Positions 7,436 through 15,808 of a DNA stretch of 37,265 nucleotides are shown here, piece after piece (within the stretch, counting starts at the first letter, position 1; the number at the start of each line of letters is the position of its first letter). The notes under the pieces were generated by a model that saw only the letters and a program-made list of their open reading frames with translations, was not told where the DNA came from and did no database searches. Source of the stretch: Lacinutrix sp. (lineage in GTDB: Bacteria; Bacteroidota; Bacteroidia; Flavobacteriales; Flavobacteriaceae); contig NZ_JAQWGS010000020.1 in assembly GCF_029238095.1 (NCBI RefSeq), positions 1 through 37,265 of the forward strand. Reading direction: 5' to 3'. The translations under genes and the position numbers were made by a program.

Positions 7436-10102
7436 ATGAAAAAAATATTAAAAATCACAGGTATTACTTTGTTAACTGTAATTATCCTTTTATTGATTGC
7501 TCCTTTTATTTTTCAAAATCAAATAAAAAATATGGTGCGTAACTTTATTAATAATAACGTTAATGCAAATGTTGAATTTGCAGATGTAAGTCTAAGCTTT
7601 TTAAGCAGTTTTCCGCAAACTAATGTTACTATCGATGCTCTTAAAATTACTAATTTTGAACCTTTTAAGGACGAAACATTAGCAATCGTAAAAACGATGT
7701 CTTTTAATATGTCTATAAAAGAACTGTTTAAAAAAGCAGACGAAGGTCCAATAGTTATTAATTCCATTTACATAAATGAAGCACTAGTAAACTTAAAAAT
7801 AAACAGCTTTGGAGATGCTAACTATAATATTACTAAAGCACAAAATAAGACACCATCAACTACTAATGAAGGTGAAGGTTTTACTTTAAATATTAAAGAT
7901 TATTCGATTACTAAAAGTGCATTTACTTATTTAGATGAAGCTTCTAATACTAAATTTCATATTACAGAATTAGACCATTCTGGAAATGGAACGTTTTCTG
8001 AAAGCATCTCAGAATTAAAAACAAAAAGTGAAGCTAATGTTACTTTTAGCATAGACAGTACAGAATATTTAAGTAATAATAAAATAAAATTAGACGCCTT
8101 AATAGATCTTGATTTAGAACACAGCAAATACACTTTTAAAGAAAATAAAGGTTTTATAAATGAATTGCCAATAGAATTTACAGGTTTTGTACAGCTAATA
8201 GAAAACGGCCAAGATATTGATATCACTTTTGAAAATCCTGATTCGGATTTTAAATATTTTTTAGCTGTAATTCCGAAAACTTATTCTAAAAATATAAGTG
8301 ATGTAGAAACCAGCGGAAACTTTAAAGTTAATGGTAAAATTAAAGGTCAAGTAACCGATGAAACCATTCCTACTTTAGATATTAATATCACATCAAACAA
8401 TGCTTCGTTTAAATATCCAGAGTTACCAAAACGTGTAGAAAATATAAGCATTAATGCTGCAATAATAAACACAACTGGTAATGTTGATGATACTTATATA
8501 GATTTAAAAACATTTAATTTTAAAATAGATCAGGACGAATTTAAATCTTCAGCCTTAATAAAAAACTTAACCAAAAACATGCTTGTAAACGCTAATGTTG
8601 ATGGTGTTTTAAATTTAGAAAACATAACAAAAGCATATCCTGTAACTTTAGAAAATGAGCTACAAGGTATTATAAAAGCAAAATTAAACACAAGTTTCGA
8701 TATGAATGCTATCGAAACTAATGCCTACGAACGCATAAAAAATACTGGTAATGTAAGTGTTACTAACTTTGTTTTCTCTTCTGTAGATATTGTGAATCCT
8801 CTAAATATTTCTCAAGCAAACATTACCTTTAAGCCTGGACTTGTTACTTTAGAAAACTTTAAAGCAAAAACTGGAAACACAGATTTGGATGCCACTGGAA
8901 CCATTAATAATTTATTAGGTTTTCTATTAAGCGATAAAAAATTAAAAGGTAATTTTAATGTCGCATCTAATACTTTTTTAGTGAGTGATTTCATGGTAGA
9001 AGGCGGAAGCGACAGACCAGTAAACCAAAGTACAGAACCAAACGACGCGCTTAAAATTCCAGCCTTTTTAGATTGTACCATTACAGCAAATGCAAAAACT
9101 GTAGTTTACGATAATTTAACGCTTACCAATGTAAAAGGAAAGCTAGTTATAAATGATGAAAAAGCAAATTTACAAAATGTAACTTCTGATTTGTTTGGCG
9201 GAACACTTAACATGTCTGGTCTGGTAGATACTAAAAGTAAAACACCTACTTTTAATATGGATCTTGGGATGACAAATTTTGATATTTCTCAATCGTTTAC
9301 AGATCTAGATATGCTTCAAAACTTAGCTCCAATTGCAAAGGCTTTACAAGGAAAATTAAATAGTGCCATATCTATAAACGGAACGCTAGGAGACGACTTT
9401 ACACCTATTATGAATTCTATTTCTGGTGGTGCTTTAGCCGAATTATTAACCACTAAAGTAGAGCCTAAAAATGCTGCCTTATTTGATGCTTTAAGTAGCA
9501 AAATAAACTTTATAGATTTCGATAAGTTAGATTTAAAAGACTTAAAAACAGCCTTAAAATTTGAAAATGGTCGCGTAAATATTGCACCTTTCGATTTAAA
9601 ATATAAAGATATAGGCATTACAGTTGCAGGTGCTCATGGTTTCGATAAGTCTATGGACTATAATGTGGTTTTTAATGTACCTGCAAAATACTTAGGTGGA
9701 GATGTAAATAGGCTTATTGGAAAAATAAACGATAACGACGTTAATAAAATAAGCATTCCTGTGACGGCAAATTTAACTGGTTCTTTTACAAGCCCAAGTG
9801 TAAAAACAGATTTAACAAGTGGTGTTAAAAAACTTACAGCTCAACTTATTGAAATTGAAAAACAAAAATTATTAAACACAGGAAAAGACAAAATTAAAGA
9901 CCTTTTAGGAATTAACAGTAGCAACCAAACCGCAAACGACAGTACAACAACACAAACCAATACACCTGTAAAAGATGTAATAAATGGTATTATATCTGGA
10001 GGAAACTCTCAAAACCCAAACACACCAACAGATTCCACAAAACAACAAGGTAATATTGTAAAAGATGTTTTAGGTATTTTTGGAAAAAAGAAGAAGAAAT
10101 AA
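7436..10102 (+). CDS. AsmA-like protein
   Basis: 888 residues. One N-terminal membrane helix (about residues 7-27) is followed by a very long beta-rich region with the AsmA-type beginning (VRNFINNNVNANVEFADVSL around 35-55) and a C-terminal AsmA-like region (around 560-800, with the LDL.DLKTALKFENGRV-type segment and the following D.G..V.G.HGFD). The low-complexity tail ends with two VKDV-containing repeats and a final run of lysines. AsmA/TamB-type proteins are thought to bridge the periplasm and carry phospholipids to the outer membrane; the role here is inferred from that family. It appears to stand alone, with 106 bases before rpsU. Confidence 0.85.
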   Translation: MKKILKITGITLLTVIILLLIAPFIFQNQIKNMVRNFINNNVNANVEFADVSLSFLSSFPQTNVTIDALKITNFEPFKDETLAIVKTMSFNMSIKELFKKADEGPIVINSIYINEALVNLKINSFGDANYNITKAQNKTPSTTNEGEGFTLNIKDYSITKSAFTYLDEASNTKFHITELDHSGNGTFSESISELKTKSEANVTFSIDSTEYLSNNKIKLDALIDLDLEHSKYTFKENKGFINELPIEFTGFVQLIENGQDIDITFENPDSDFKYFLAVIPKTYSKNISDVETSGNFKVNGKIKGQVTDETIPTLDINITSNNASFKYPELPKRVENISINAAIINTTGNVDDTYIDLKTFNFKIDQDEFKSSALIKNLTKNMLVNANVDGVLNLENITKAYPVTLENELQGIIKAKLNTSFDMNAIETNAYERIKNTGNVSVTNFVFSSVDIVNPLNISQANITFKPGLVTLENFKAKTGNTDLDATGTINNLLGFLLSDKKLKGNFNVASNTFLVSDFMVEGGSDRPVNQSTEPNDALKIPAFLDCTITANAKTVVYDNLTLTNVKGKLVINDEKANLQNVTSDLFGGTLNMSGLVDTKSKTPTFNMDLGMTNFDISQSFTDLDMLQNLAPIAKALQGKLNSAISINGTLGDDFTPIMNSISGGALAELLTTKVEPKNAALFDALSSKINFIDFDKLDLKDLKTALKFENGRVNIAPFDLKYKDIGITVAGAHGFDKSMDYNVVFNVPAKYLGGDVNRLIGKINDNDVNKISIPVTANLTGSFTSPSVKTDLTSGVKKLTAQLIEIEKQKLLNTGKDKIKDLLGINSSNQTANDSTTTQTNTPVKDVINGIISGGNSQNPNTPTDSTKQQGNIVKDVLGIFGKKKKK

Positions 10103-10141
10103 ATTATTACTAAATAAAATTGCAAAAATTATGTAAGTCTA

Positions 10142-10172
10142 TTGTGTAAATTAAAACTTAAACTTATATTTG
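10142..10172 (+). promoter_or_regulatory. Promoter of rpsU
   Basis: TTG (10142-10144), 20 bases, then TATATTTG (10165-10172): an exact Bacteroidota promoter. Transcription would start near 10179, leaving a leader of about 30 bases before the ATG at 10209. The leader contains no AGGAGG-like sequence. Confidence 0.75.
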
Positions 10173-10208
10173 CAACCTGAATTTTAAGAATACACATAAT
10201 ACATAGAT

Positions 10209-10403
10209 ATGTTAAGAATAGAGATTAAAGACGGAGAAAATATAGAAAGAGCTTTAAAACGTTACAAAAGAAAACACCGTAACATTAAAGTAATGCAGAA
10301 CTTAAGAGAAAACCAATTCTTTACTAAGCCTTCTGTAACACGCAGACGTCAAATTCAAAAAGCTTCTTACATCCAAGGATTAAGAGACGCAGAAAACGTA
10401 TAA
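10209..10403 (+). CDS. rpsU: 30S ribosomal protein bS21
   Basis: 64 residues, the usual length. The sequence begins MLRIEIKDGENIERALKRYKRK and contains the basic helix with KPSVTRRRQIQKA, as in Flavobacteriia bS21. In this phylum bS21, with bS18 and bS6, holds the 3' tail of 16S rRNA so that Shine-Dalgarno pairing is blocked; in many Flavobacteriales rpsU itself has an extended Shine-Dalgarno used for self-regulation. No such sequence is visible here. The stop codon lies in the loop of a hairpin (10391-10417), followed by a strong terminator. Confidence 0.97.
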   Translation: MLRIEIKDGENIERALKRYKRKHRNIKVMQNLRENQFFTKPSVTRRRQIQKASYIQGLRDAENV

Positions 10404-10417
10404 TACTTACGTTTTCT
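10391..10417 (+). other. Hairpin spanning the rpsU stop codon
   Basis: AGAAAACGTA (10391-10400) is perfectly complementary to TACGTTTTCT (10408-10417), and the seven-base loop holds the TAA stop. There is no T run after it, so it is not a normal terminator; it may protect the mRNA 3' end or affect termination of translation. Confidence 0.5.
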
Positions 10418-10430
10418 CCTATACTATACA

Positions 10431-10462
10431 AACCTTGCATTCTTTGAATGCGAGGTTTTTTT
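10431..10462 (+). terminator. rpsU terminator
   Basis: AACCTTGCATTC (10431-10442) pairs with GAATGCGAGGTT (10446-10457) with one G-T pair and a three-base loop, followed by a T run to 10462. It is a strong intrinsic terminator. It also shows that the next gene must start downstream of this point. Confidence 0.9.
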
Positions 10463-10491
10463 GGTTAGTACCCAACATATTAAAGATTGAT

Positions 10492-11055
10492 ATGAAAAAG
10501 TTAATAGCTATATTTTTACTTACGTCCTTATTTTTAAGTTGCAAAACTAATAACAGTAAAAACCGATTAGAAGTAACTCAAGATTTAACATCCTATACAT
10601 TTCAAGTTAAAGTTGATAACAATGAAGATTTGGAGATATTTGAAGATGGAATTATTCCATGGATTTCAATAAAAAATCCTAAATCTGAATTAAAGAATTT
10701 AATTGGAAAAGATAACATTCTTTTCAAGGCCAATGTTGTTACTTTAATTATTGATTACCCATTAACTCATCCTACAAGCATAGATTTAAGACCAAAAAGT
10801 TCAAAAGGATTCACTCGTGAAGATTTAGTAATGCAAATTAGTGCAGAATATAATAGAATATATAAAGAGGAAGAAGAAACTGCAATAAATAAAACCATTC
10901 CAATTGAAGACCGCAAAAGTTTAATTAACAGGAATACAACAGACGGGAAATATGGTATTTGCGGACACGATATTGACGATTTAGACTTATCAGAAGTTGT
11001 AATTAGGATTTCGGAAAAAGGAGAATTAATATTGGAATTAATAATTGAATCTTAA
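10492..11055 (+). CDS. Uncharacterised lipoprotein with a KYGIxGHDIxDL motif
   Basis: 187 residues. The lipoprotein signal MKKLIAIFLLTSLFLSC puts the modified Cys at 17. The mature part has a beta-rich first half, then GFTREDLVMQISAEYNRIY, an acidic EEEET patch and, near the C-terminus, NTTDGKYGICGHDIDDLDL. The last motif recalls a family of uncharacterised Bacteroidota proteins that usually read KYGIWGHD; here the Trp is Cys. No function can be given. I start at 10492 because upstream in-frame ATG 10435 lies inside the rpsU terminator and ATG 10492 begins the signal peptide. No clear promoter is seen, so expression may depend on read-through or a weak site. Confidence 0.75.
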   Translation: MKKLIAIFLLTSLFLSCKTNNSKNRLEVTQDLTSYTFQVKVDNNEDLEIFEDGIIPWISIKNPKSELKNLIGKDNILFKANVVTLIIDYPLTHPTSIDLRPKSSKGFTREDLVMQISAEYNRIYKEEEETAINKTIPIEDRKSLINRNTTDGKYGICGHDIDDLDLSEVVIRISEKGELILELIIES

Positions 11056-11140
11056 TACTAAATAACAAGTAGATTGTTTTTTTAATTTTTAGAGTAGATA
11101 TCTTGTAACAGATGTAAATAATTAAAATTACAGAAAGTAA

Positions 11141-11935
11141 TTAAACAATCTCAATACTAACCACTTTACCTTCATTGCCTCTCACATTACAAACAGTATC
11201 GTCTTCAAAAATAAGATACTGTCCTTTGATGCCTTTTAAAACACCTTGATAACTAACAGCTTTTTCAATATTTAAACTTTTGGGTTTTTTAGGATAAGAC
11301 AATACTGGAAACTCTAATTGCGTTTCAGTATTGTTTTCAATATAATATTCTCTAGCTTCAGCAGGAATATATTGTTTTAGTTGATCTCTCCATTCTACCA
11401 GATTCTCATCTTCAATTTCGTTTTTAAGCATGGTTCGCCAATTGGTTTTATCTGCTACATAATCTTTTAATGCCACTTCAGTAATACCTGCGAGATAACG
11501 GTTTGGTACCTCAACAATCTCAATAGCTTCGTGAGCACCTTGATCAATCCAACGTGTTGGCACTTGCGTTTTTCTAGTAACTCCAACTTTTACATTACTA
11601 GAATTTGCGAGATACACAATATGTGGTTGTAATTGCACTTTCTTTTCGTAATCTAAATCGCGATCTTCTTTATCTAAATGTGCAGTACTTAATTCTGGAC
11701 GCATAATCCAATCTCCTGCTTGAGGCATATCGAAAAAACAACTTTTACAAAAGCCTTGTCTAAAAATAGGCTTGTTTAAACTACAGTTTAAACATTGGTG
11801 CTTAACAAATTTAAGTTTCAAAGTTTTGTTTAGCAATTGATTCATATTAATAAAATCATGTTCGAAAACTAAATAATACTGGATTGGGCTAGAAAACTCT
11901 GTTGTCATTTTTGTTAGCACGCCTTGGTAAGTCAT
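11141..11935 (-). CDS. DUF2797 zinc-ribbon protein
   Basis: 264 residues. Four cysteines (C48, C51, C63 and C66; CLNC...CKSC) form a probable zinc ribbon. They are followed by HIVYLA (105-110), KVGVTR (116-121) and RWIDQGA (128-134), the core signature of DUF2797. This VYLA...KVG.TR pattern resembles the start of a GIY-YIG nuclease fold, but I infer no activity from that. The C-terminal third repeats the N-terminal theme (YQGVLKGIKGQYLIFED resembles YQGVLTKMTTEF...YYLVFEH), suggesting two related beta domains around the centre. The function is unknown. It is divergent from the GH3 gene with only 43 bases between, so their promoters overlap. Confidence 0.85.
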   Translation of the reverse strand: MTYQGVLTKMTTEFSSPIQYYLVFEHDFINMNQLLNKTLKLKFVKHQCLNCSLNKPIFRQGFCKSCFFDMPQAGDWIMRPELSTAHLDKEDRDLDYEKKVQLQPHIVYLANSSNVKVGVTRKTQVPTRWIDQGAHEAIEIVEVPNRYLAGITEVALKDYVADKTNWRTMLKNEIEDENLVEWRDQLKQYIPAEAREYYIENNTETQLEFPVLSYPKKPKSLNIEKAVSYQGVLKGIKGQYLIFEDDTVCNVRGNEGKVVSIEIV

Positions 11936-11968
11936 AAAAAAAAGTCTTATTTTTAGTCACTAAATATA
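11924..11968. promoter_or_regulatory. Overlapping divergent promoters of DUF2797 and GH3 genes
   Basis: On the plus strand TTG (11924-11926), 21 bases, then TATTTTTA (11948-11955), one base off consensus. On the minus strand TATATTTA (11968-11961), also one off. The two -7 boxes are separated by five bases and the small palindrome TTAGT-C-ACTAA (11953-11963) bridges them. The two genes therefore probably compete for polymerase or share a regulator. Confidence 0.5.
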
Positions 11969-11978
11969 CCAAAAAAAT

Positions 11979-13493
11979 ATGCCAATCCCTCTAGTAAATT
12001 CTATTGCTTCATGGTTTTTAAAGAAACGATTTCATCAAATTGATTTGTTTTTAAAATACCCAAACGAAGTACAAGAAGAACTGCTTTTTAATTTAATTGA
12101 AAAAGCTAAAAGCACTGAAATTGGTAAACTTTACGATTTTTCTTCTATTAAAACTTACGAAGAATTTGCCAGTAGAATTCCAGTAAAAAACTACGAAGGC
12201 TATCGAAATTTAATAGAGCGTTCTCGATTAGGGGAAAACAATATTTTCTGGCCTACACCTATAAAATGGTTTGCAAAATCAAGTGGCACAACAAGTACAA
12301 AAAGTAAATTTATTCCAGTAAGTATGGATTCTCTAGAGGATTGCCATTATGCAGCAAGTAAAGATTTACTTTGTATGTATTTAAACAATAACGAAAATTC
12401 TTCCCTTTTTACAGGCAAGAGTTTGCGTTTAGGAGGCAGTAAAGAATTGTATAGAGAAAACGGAACTGCTTTTGGTGATTTAAGTGCTATATTAATAGAC
12501 AATATGCCTTTTTGGGCAGAGTTTAGTAGCACGCCTAGTAATAAAGTCTCTTTAATGAGCGATTGGGAAACCAAAATGGATGCTATTGTTAACGAGACCA
12601 TAAATGAAAACGTAACGAGTCTTGCTGGTGTTCCTTCTTGGATGCTTGTGTTACTAAATAATGTTTTAGATAAAACCGAAAAAACGTCGCTATTCGACAT
12701 ATGGCCAAACTTAGAAGTTTACTTTCATGGAGGTGTTAGTTTTAATCCTTATTTAGCGCAATACCAGAAAATTTTACCCAAAAAGGATTTTAAGTATTAT
12801 GAAATTTATAATGCTTCGGAAGGTTTTTTTGCTATACAAGACAAAAACCATTCTAGCGAACTATTACTCATGCTTGATTATGGTATTTACTACGAGTTTA
12901 TTCCAATGGAAACTCATGGTACACCTAACCAACGTGTAATACCATTAAGTGAAGTAGAGAAAGGCAAAAATTACGCTGTTATTATTACTACTAATGCTGG
13001 ATTATGGCGCTATAAAATTGGTGATACTGTTAGGTTTACCTCAATTTCGCCTTACAGAATTAAAGTTTCCGGACGCACAAAGCACCATATTAATGTGTTT
13101 GGTGAAGAGCTTATTATTGAAAATGCAGAAAATGCTTTAAAAAAGGTATGTAAAAAAACCAAGAGTGAAATTGTAGATTATACTGCTGCTCCAGTATTTA
13201 TGGAAGGCAAAGAAAAAGGTGCTCACGAGTGGCTAATAGAGTTTAAAACACCTCCCATAGACATTGATTATTTTAACGAATTGTTTGACAATGCCTTAAA
13301 AGCCTTAAATTCTGATTACGAAGCCAAACGCTATAATAACATGACTTTAAATAAACCCAAAATAAATGTTGCTAGAGAAAAGTTATTTTATGATTGGTTA
13401 AAACAAAACAACAAACTTGGTGGACAACACAAAGTGCCTAGATTATCGAACACTCGAGATTATATGGAGGAGTTGCTAAAGTTGAATGCTTAG
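11979..13493 (+). CDS. GH3-family acyl-acid amido synthetase-like protein
   Basis: 504 residues, full length for bacterial GH3 proteins. The adenylate-forming core is visible: the phosphate-binding loop SSGTTSTKSK (101-110), the EIYNASEGFFAIQD motif in the middle, YKIGDTVRFTS, and the hinge segment GRTKHHINVFGEEL before the mobile C-terminal domain. Plant GH3 enzymes join amino acids to hormones such as jasmonate or auxin; the bacterial substrates are not established, and nothing nearby identifies one. No signal peptide, so it is cytoplasmic. It is a single gene with a terminator downstream. Confidence 0.9.
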   Translation: MPIPLVNSIASWFLKKRFHQIDLFLKYPNEVQEELLFNLIEKAKSTEIGKLYDFSSIKTYEEFASRIPVKNYEGYRNLIERSRLGENNIFWPTPIKWFAKSSGTTSTKSKFIPVSMDSLEDCHYAASKDLLCMYLNNNENSSLFTGKSLRLGGSKELYRENGTAFGDLSAILIDNMPFWAEFSSTPSNKVSLMSDWETKMDAIVNETINENVTSLAGVPSWMLVLLNNVLDKTEKTSLFDIWPNLEVYFHGGVSFNPYLAQYQKILPKKDFKYYEIYNASEGFFAIQDKNHSSELLLMLDYGIYYEFIPMETHGTPNQRVIPLSEVEKGKNYAVIITTNAGLWRYKIGDTVRFTSISPYRIKVSGRTKHHINVFGEELIIENAENALKKVCKKTKSEIVDYTAAPVFMEGKEKGAHEWLIEFKTPPIDIDYFNELFDNALKALNSDYEAKRYNNMTLNKPKINVAREKLFYDWLKQNNKLGGQHKVPRLSNTRDYMEELLKLNA

Positions 13494-13518
13494 CTTATAT
13501 AATTTGATTTAAAAAATA

Positions 13519-13548
13519 AAAAACCTACTCAATTAAAAGTAGGCTTTT
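13519..13548. terminator. Shared terminator between GH3 and clpX
   Basis: CCTACT (13524-13529) pairs with AGTAGG (13538-13543), flanked by A and T tracts. On the minus strand the stem is followed by TTTTTTATTTTTT, so it should end clpX transcription well; on the plus strand CTTTTG follows, a weaker end for the GH3 gene. Confidence 0.65.
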
Positions 13549-13569
13549 GTGTGTTATTATTTTATTTTT

Positions 13570-13600
13570 GAGATTCTTCACTATCGTTCAGAATGACAAA
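13570..13600 (-). repeat. Dispersed intergenic repeat-like element
   Basis: On the minus strand this reads TTTGTCATTCTGAACGATAG followed by TGAAGAATCTC. Very similar strings (TGTCATTCTGAgCG...GAAGAATCT) recur between genes in many Bacteroidota genomes, from general recollection. Only one copy is seen in the window, so repetition cannot be shown here. It lies between clpX and its terminator. Confidence 0.5.
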
Positions 13601-13611
13601 ACAAAATTCTT

Positions 13612-14844
13612 TTAAGAAACAGCCTTTAGCTGCTTAATTTTTGTTTTAGATAGTTTTTGTTCAGCATAAGCTTTGGTTACACTAAACTTTTTAGTGTCAC
13701 TTCCTGGAAGATCAAACATGGCATCTGTTAAAATTTCTTCGCACAGAGAGCGTAAACCTCTTGCGCCTAACTTGTACTCTATAGCTTTACCTACAATATA
13801 ATCTAAGGCGCCATCTGTAATACTAAACTCTATTTCATCCATAGAAAACAGTTTTTTGTACTGTTTAATGATGGCGTTTTTAGGTTCTGTTAAAATGGCT
13901 CTAAGCGTGTCTGCATCTAATGGATCCATGTGTGTTAACACTGGTAAACGACCAATTATTTCTGGTATTAATCCAAAATCTTTTAAATCTTTTGGTATAA
14001 TGTATTGCAATAAATTATTGTTATCTACAACATTATCACTCATAGAGGCACTATAACCTACAGCTTGCATGTTAAGACGTCTTGAGATGACACGGTTAAT
14101 ACCATCGAAAGCGCCTCCTGCTATAAATAAAATGTTTTCTGTATTGACCTCTATAAATTTCTGATCAGGATGTTTTCTACCACCTTTTGGTGGAACATTT
14201 ACAACAGTACCTTCTAATAATTTTAATAAGGCTTGCTGTACACCTTCACCAGAAACATCTCTTGTAATTGACGGATTATCGCTCTTACGAGCTATTTTAT
14301 CTATCTCATCTATAAATACAATACCTTTTTCTGCTTTTTCTAAATTATAATCTGCTGCTTGTAACAAACGTGTTAATATGCTTTCTACATCCTCACCTAC
14401 ATAACCTGCTTCTGTTAACACAGTTGCATCTACAATAGCTAAAGGTACGTTAAGCATTCTTGCAATAGTTTTAGCCATTAAGGTTTTACCTGTTCCAGTT
14501 TCTCCAACCATAATAATATTCGATTTTTGAATCTCGATATCATCATTTGTTGGTGTTTGTAATAAACGTTTGTAGTGATTATATACAGCTACAGACATGA
14601 CTTTTTTGGTAAATTCTTGGCCAATAATGTATTCGTCTAAGAATGACTTTATTTGTTGTGGCTTACTTAGCATTAACTCTGCAGACAACTCTGTATTATC
14701 GCTTTGCTTAGACTCTTCTAATACGATACCATGTGCTTGCTCAATACAGCGATCACAAATATGTGCATCTAGTCCTGCAATTAATAAACTTGTTTCTGGC
14801 TTTTTCCTTCCACAAAACGAACATTCTAATTCTTCTTTTGCCAT
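13612..14844 (-). CDS. clpX: ATP-dependent Clp protease ATP-binding subunit ClpX
   Basis: 410 residues, full length. ClpX unfolds tagged proteins and feeds them to ClpP. In order: zinc domain with C8, C11, C30, C33; Walker A GETGTGKT (114-121); pore loop GYVG (147-150); Walker B IVFIDEID (175-182); second pore loop RKH (223-225); ClpP-docking loop, which reads VGY (262-264) instead of the E. coli IGF; and sensor 2 GARGLR (360-365). It lies 117 bases after clpP, with a tandem repeat just before its start, so it may be partly cotranscribed with clpP or have its own start. Confidence 0.98.
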   Translation of the reverse strand: MAKEELECSFCGRKKPETSLLIAGLDAHICDRCIEQAHGIVLEESKQSDNTELSAELMLSKPQQIKSFLDEYIIGQEFTKKVMSVAVYNHYKRLLQTPTNDDIEIQKSNIIMVGETGTGKTLMAKTIARMLNVPLAIVDATVLTEAGYVGEDVESILTRLLQAADYNLEKAEKGIVFIDEIDKIARKSDNPSITRDVSGEGVQQALLKLLEGTVVNVPPKGGRKHPDQKFIEVNTENILFIAGGAFDGINRVISRRLNMQAVGYSASMSDNVVDNNNLLQYIIPKDLKDFGLIPEIIGRLPVLTHMDPLDADTLRAILTEPKNAIIKQYKKLFSMDEIEFSITDGALDYIVGKAIEYKLGARGLRSLCEEILTDAMFDLPGSDTKKFSVTKAYAEQKLSKTKIKQLKAVS

Positions 14845-14851
14845 TCTTTTT

Positions 14852-14884
14852 AAGTTAAAAGTTATAAGTTAAAAGTTATAAGTT
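14852..14884. repeat. Tandem repeat just upstream of clpX
   Basis: The 14-base unit AAGTTAAAAGTTAT occurs twice perfectly (14852-14865 and 14866-14879), followed by a partial third unit AAGTT. It begins eight bases before the clpX start codon, in the clpX leader. It may be a polymerase-slippage site that alters spacing or simply a neutral AT-rich repeat. Confidence 0.7.
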
Positions 14885-14920
14885 CTCACTCATACGACTC
14901 TAACCTAACTTAATTCATTG

Positions 14921-14948
14921 TAAATAAAAATTCTAACATTTTTATTTA
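14921..14948 (-). terminator. AT-only hairpin after clpP (possible weak terminator)
   Basis: TAAATAAAAAT (14921-14931) pairs perfectly with ATTTTTATTTA (14938-14948) around a six-base loop, 14 bases after the clpP stop. Having only A-T pairs, it would be a weak terminator at best, allowing read-through into clpX. Confidence 0.35.
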
Positions 14949-14961
14949 TTTTCTAATTATA

Positions 14962-15636
14962 TTAATTACGAGCTAATATCTCGTCTATCATTCCGTATTC
15001 TTTAGCTTTATCTGCTTTCATCCAGTAATCACGATCACTGTCCTCGTAAACTTTGTCGTAATCCTGTCCTGAATGCTTACTAATAATTTTATAAAGCTCT
15101 TCTTTTAAAATTAAAATTTCACGAGCAGTAATTTCTATATCACTGGCTTGACCTTGTGCTCCTCCTAATGGTTGATGAATCATGACACGAGAATGTGTTA
15201 AACCACTACGTTTTCCTTTTTCTCCTGCACATAATAAAACGGCTCCCATTGAGGCTGCCATTCCTGTACAAATTGTTGCAACATCTGGCTTTATAAACTG
15301 CATAGTATCGTAAATACCTAATCCAGCATACACACTTCCACCTGGAGAATTTATATACATTTGAATGTCTTTATTAGCATCTACACTTTCTAAAAATAAT
15401 AGCTGTGCTTGAATAATATTTGCAATATTATCGTTTATTCCTGTACCAAGAAAGAGGATACGATCCATCATTAATCTTGAAAACACATCCAATTGAGAAA
15501 TATTTAACTGACGCTCTTCAATAATATAAGGCGTCATGCTTTGCGGCATCATACTACTCACAATCTTATTATAATAAGTACTACTAATACCTTGGTCTTT
15601 TATGGCAAATTTTTCGAATTCTTTTCCGTAATCCAT
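14962..15636 (-). CDS. clpP: ATP-dependent Clp protease proteolytic subunit ClpP
   Basis: 224 residues. ClpP forms the 14-subunit barrel that degrades proteins delivered by ClpX. The Ser-His-Asp triad is visible: S129 in GMAASMGA, H154 in MIHQPLGG, and D203 in DRDYWM. The INSPGGSVYAGLGIYD segment precedes it. The N-terminus has about 30 residues before the conserved core, likely a propeptide or an extension typical of this group. It has its own promoter and lies between the tig terminator and clpX, so the classical order tig-clpP-clpX is kept but with internal control points. Confidence 0.98.
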   Translation of the reverse strand: MDYGKEFEKFAIKDQGISSTYYNKIVSSMMPQSMTPYIIEERQLNISQLDVFSRLMMDRILFLGTGINDNIANIIQAQLLFLESVDANKDIQMYINSPGGSVYAGLGIYDTMQFIKPDVATICTGMAASMGAVLLCAGEKGKRSGLTHSRVMIHQPLGGAQGQASDIEITAREILILKEELYKIISKHSGQDYDKVYEDSDRDYWMKADKAKEYGMIDEILARN

Positions 15637-15692
15637 ATTTGTTTTTTGAATTTTTTATTTAAAATTAATTTCTGAATTGCTTCAGAATGGTC

Positions 15693-15722
15693 TAAATGTA
15701 GAGTTAAATCGTCTATTTTCAA
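15693..15722 (-). promoter_or_regulatory. Probable clpP promoter
   Basis: On the minus strand TTG (15722-15720), 19 bases, then TACATTTA (15700-15693), one mismatch from TAnnTTTG. Transcription would start near 15686, exactly at a small inverted repeat TTCTGAA-TTGC-TTCAGAA (15670-15687) that would form a hairpin at the 5' end of the mRNA. Confidence 0.55.
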
Positions 15723-15753
15723 ATTTTTTAAGCAGAATTTAACGTGAATAAAA

Positions 15754-15785
15754 TAGGCGTTGAATTACTAATAATTCAACGCCTA
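15754..15785 (-). terminator. tig terminator
   Basis: TAGGCGTTGAATTA (15754-15767) and TAATTCAACGCCTA (15772-15785) form a perfect 14-base-pair stem with a four-base loop. It starts 24 bases after the tig stop and is followed on the minus strand by TTTTATT. It separates tig from clpP. Confidence 0.8.
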
Positions 15786-15808
15786 AATATAATGATTTTA
15801 TAATTAAA

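Noticed and set aside
10435..10491. Upstream ATG at 10435 for the lipoprotein gene
   Set aside because: It lies in the stem of the rpsU terminator. The signal peptide starts at 10492.
14885..14894. A TTCACTCATT-like match (CTCACTCATA) near clpX
   Set aside because: It is single, with no partner at 21 bases, and lies far from the two-component genes. Probably chance.
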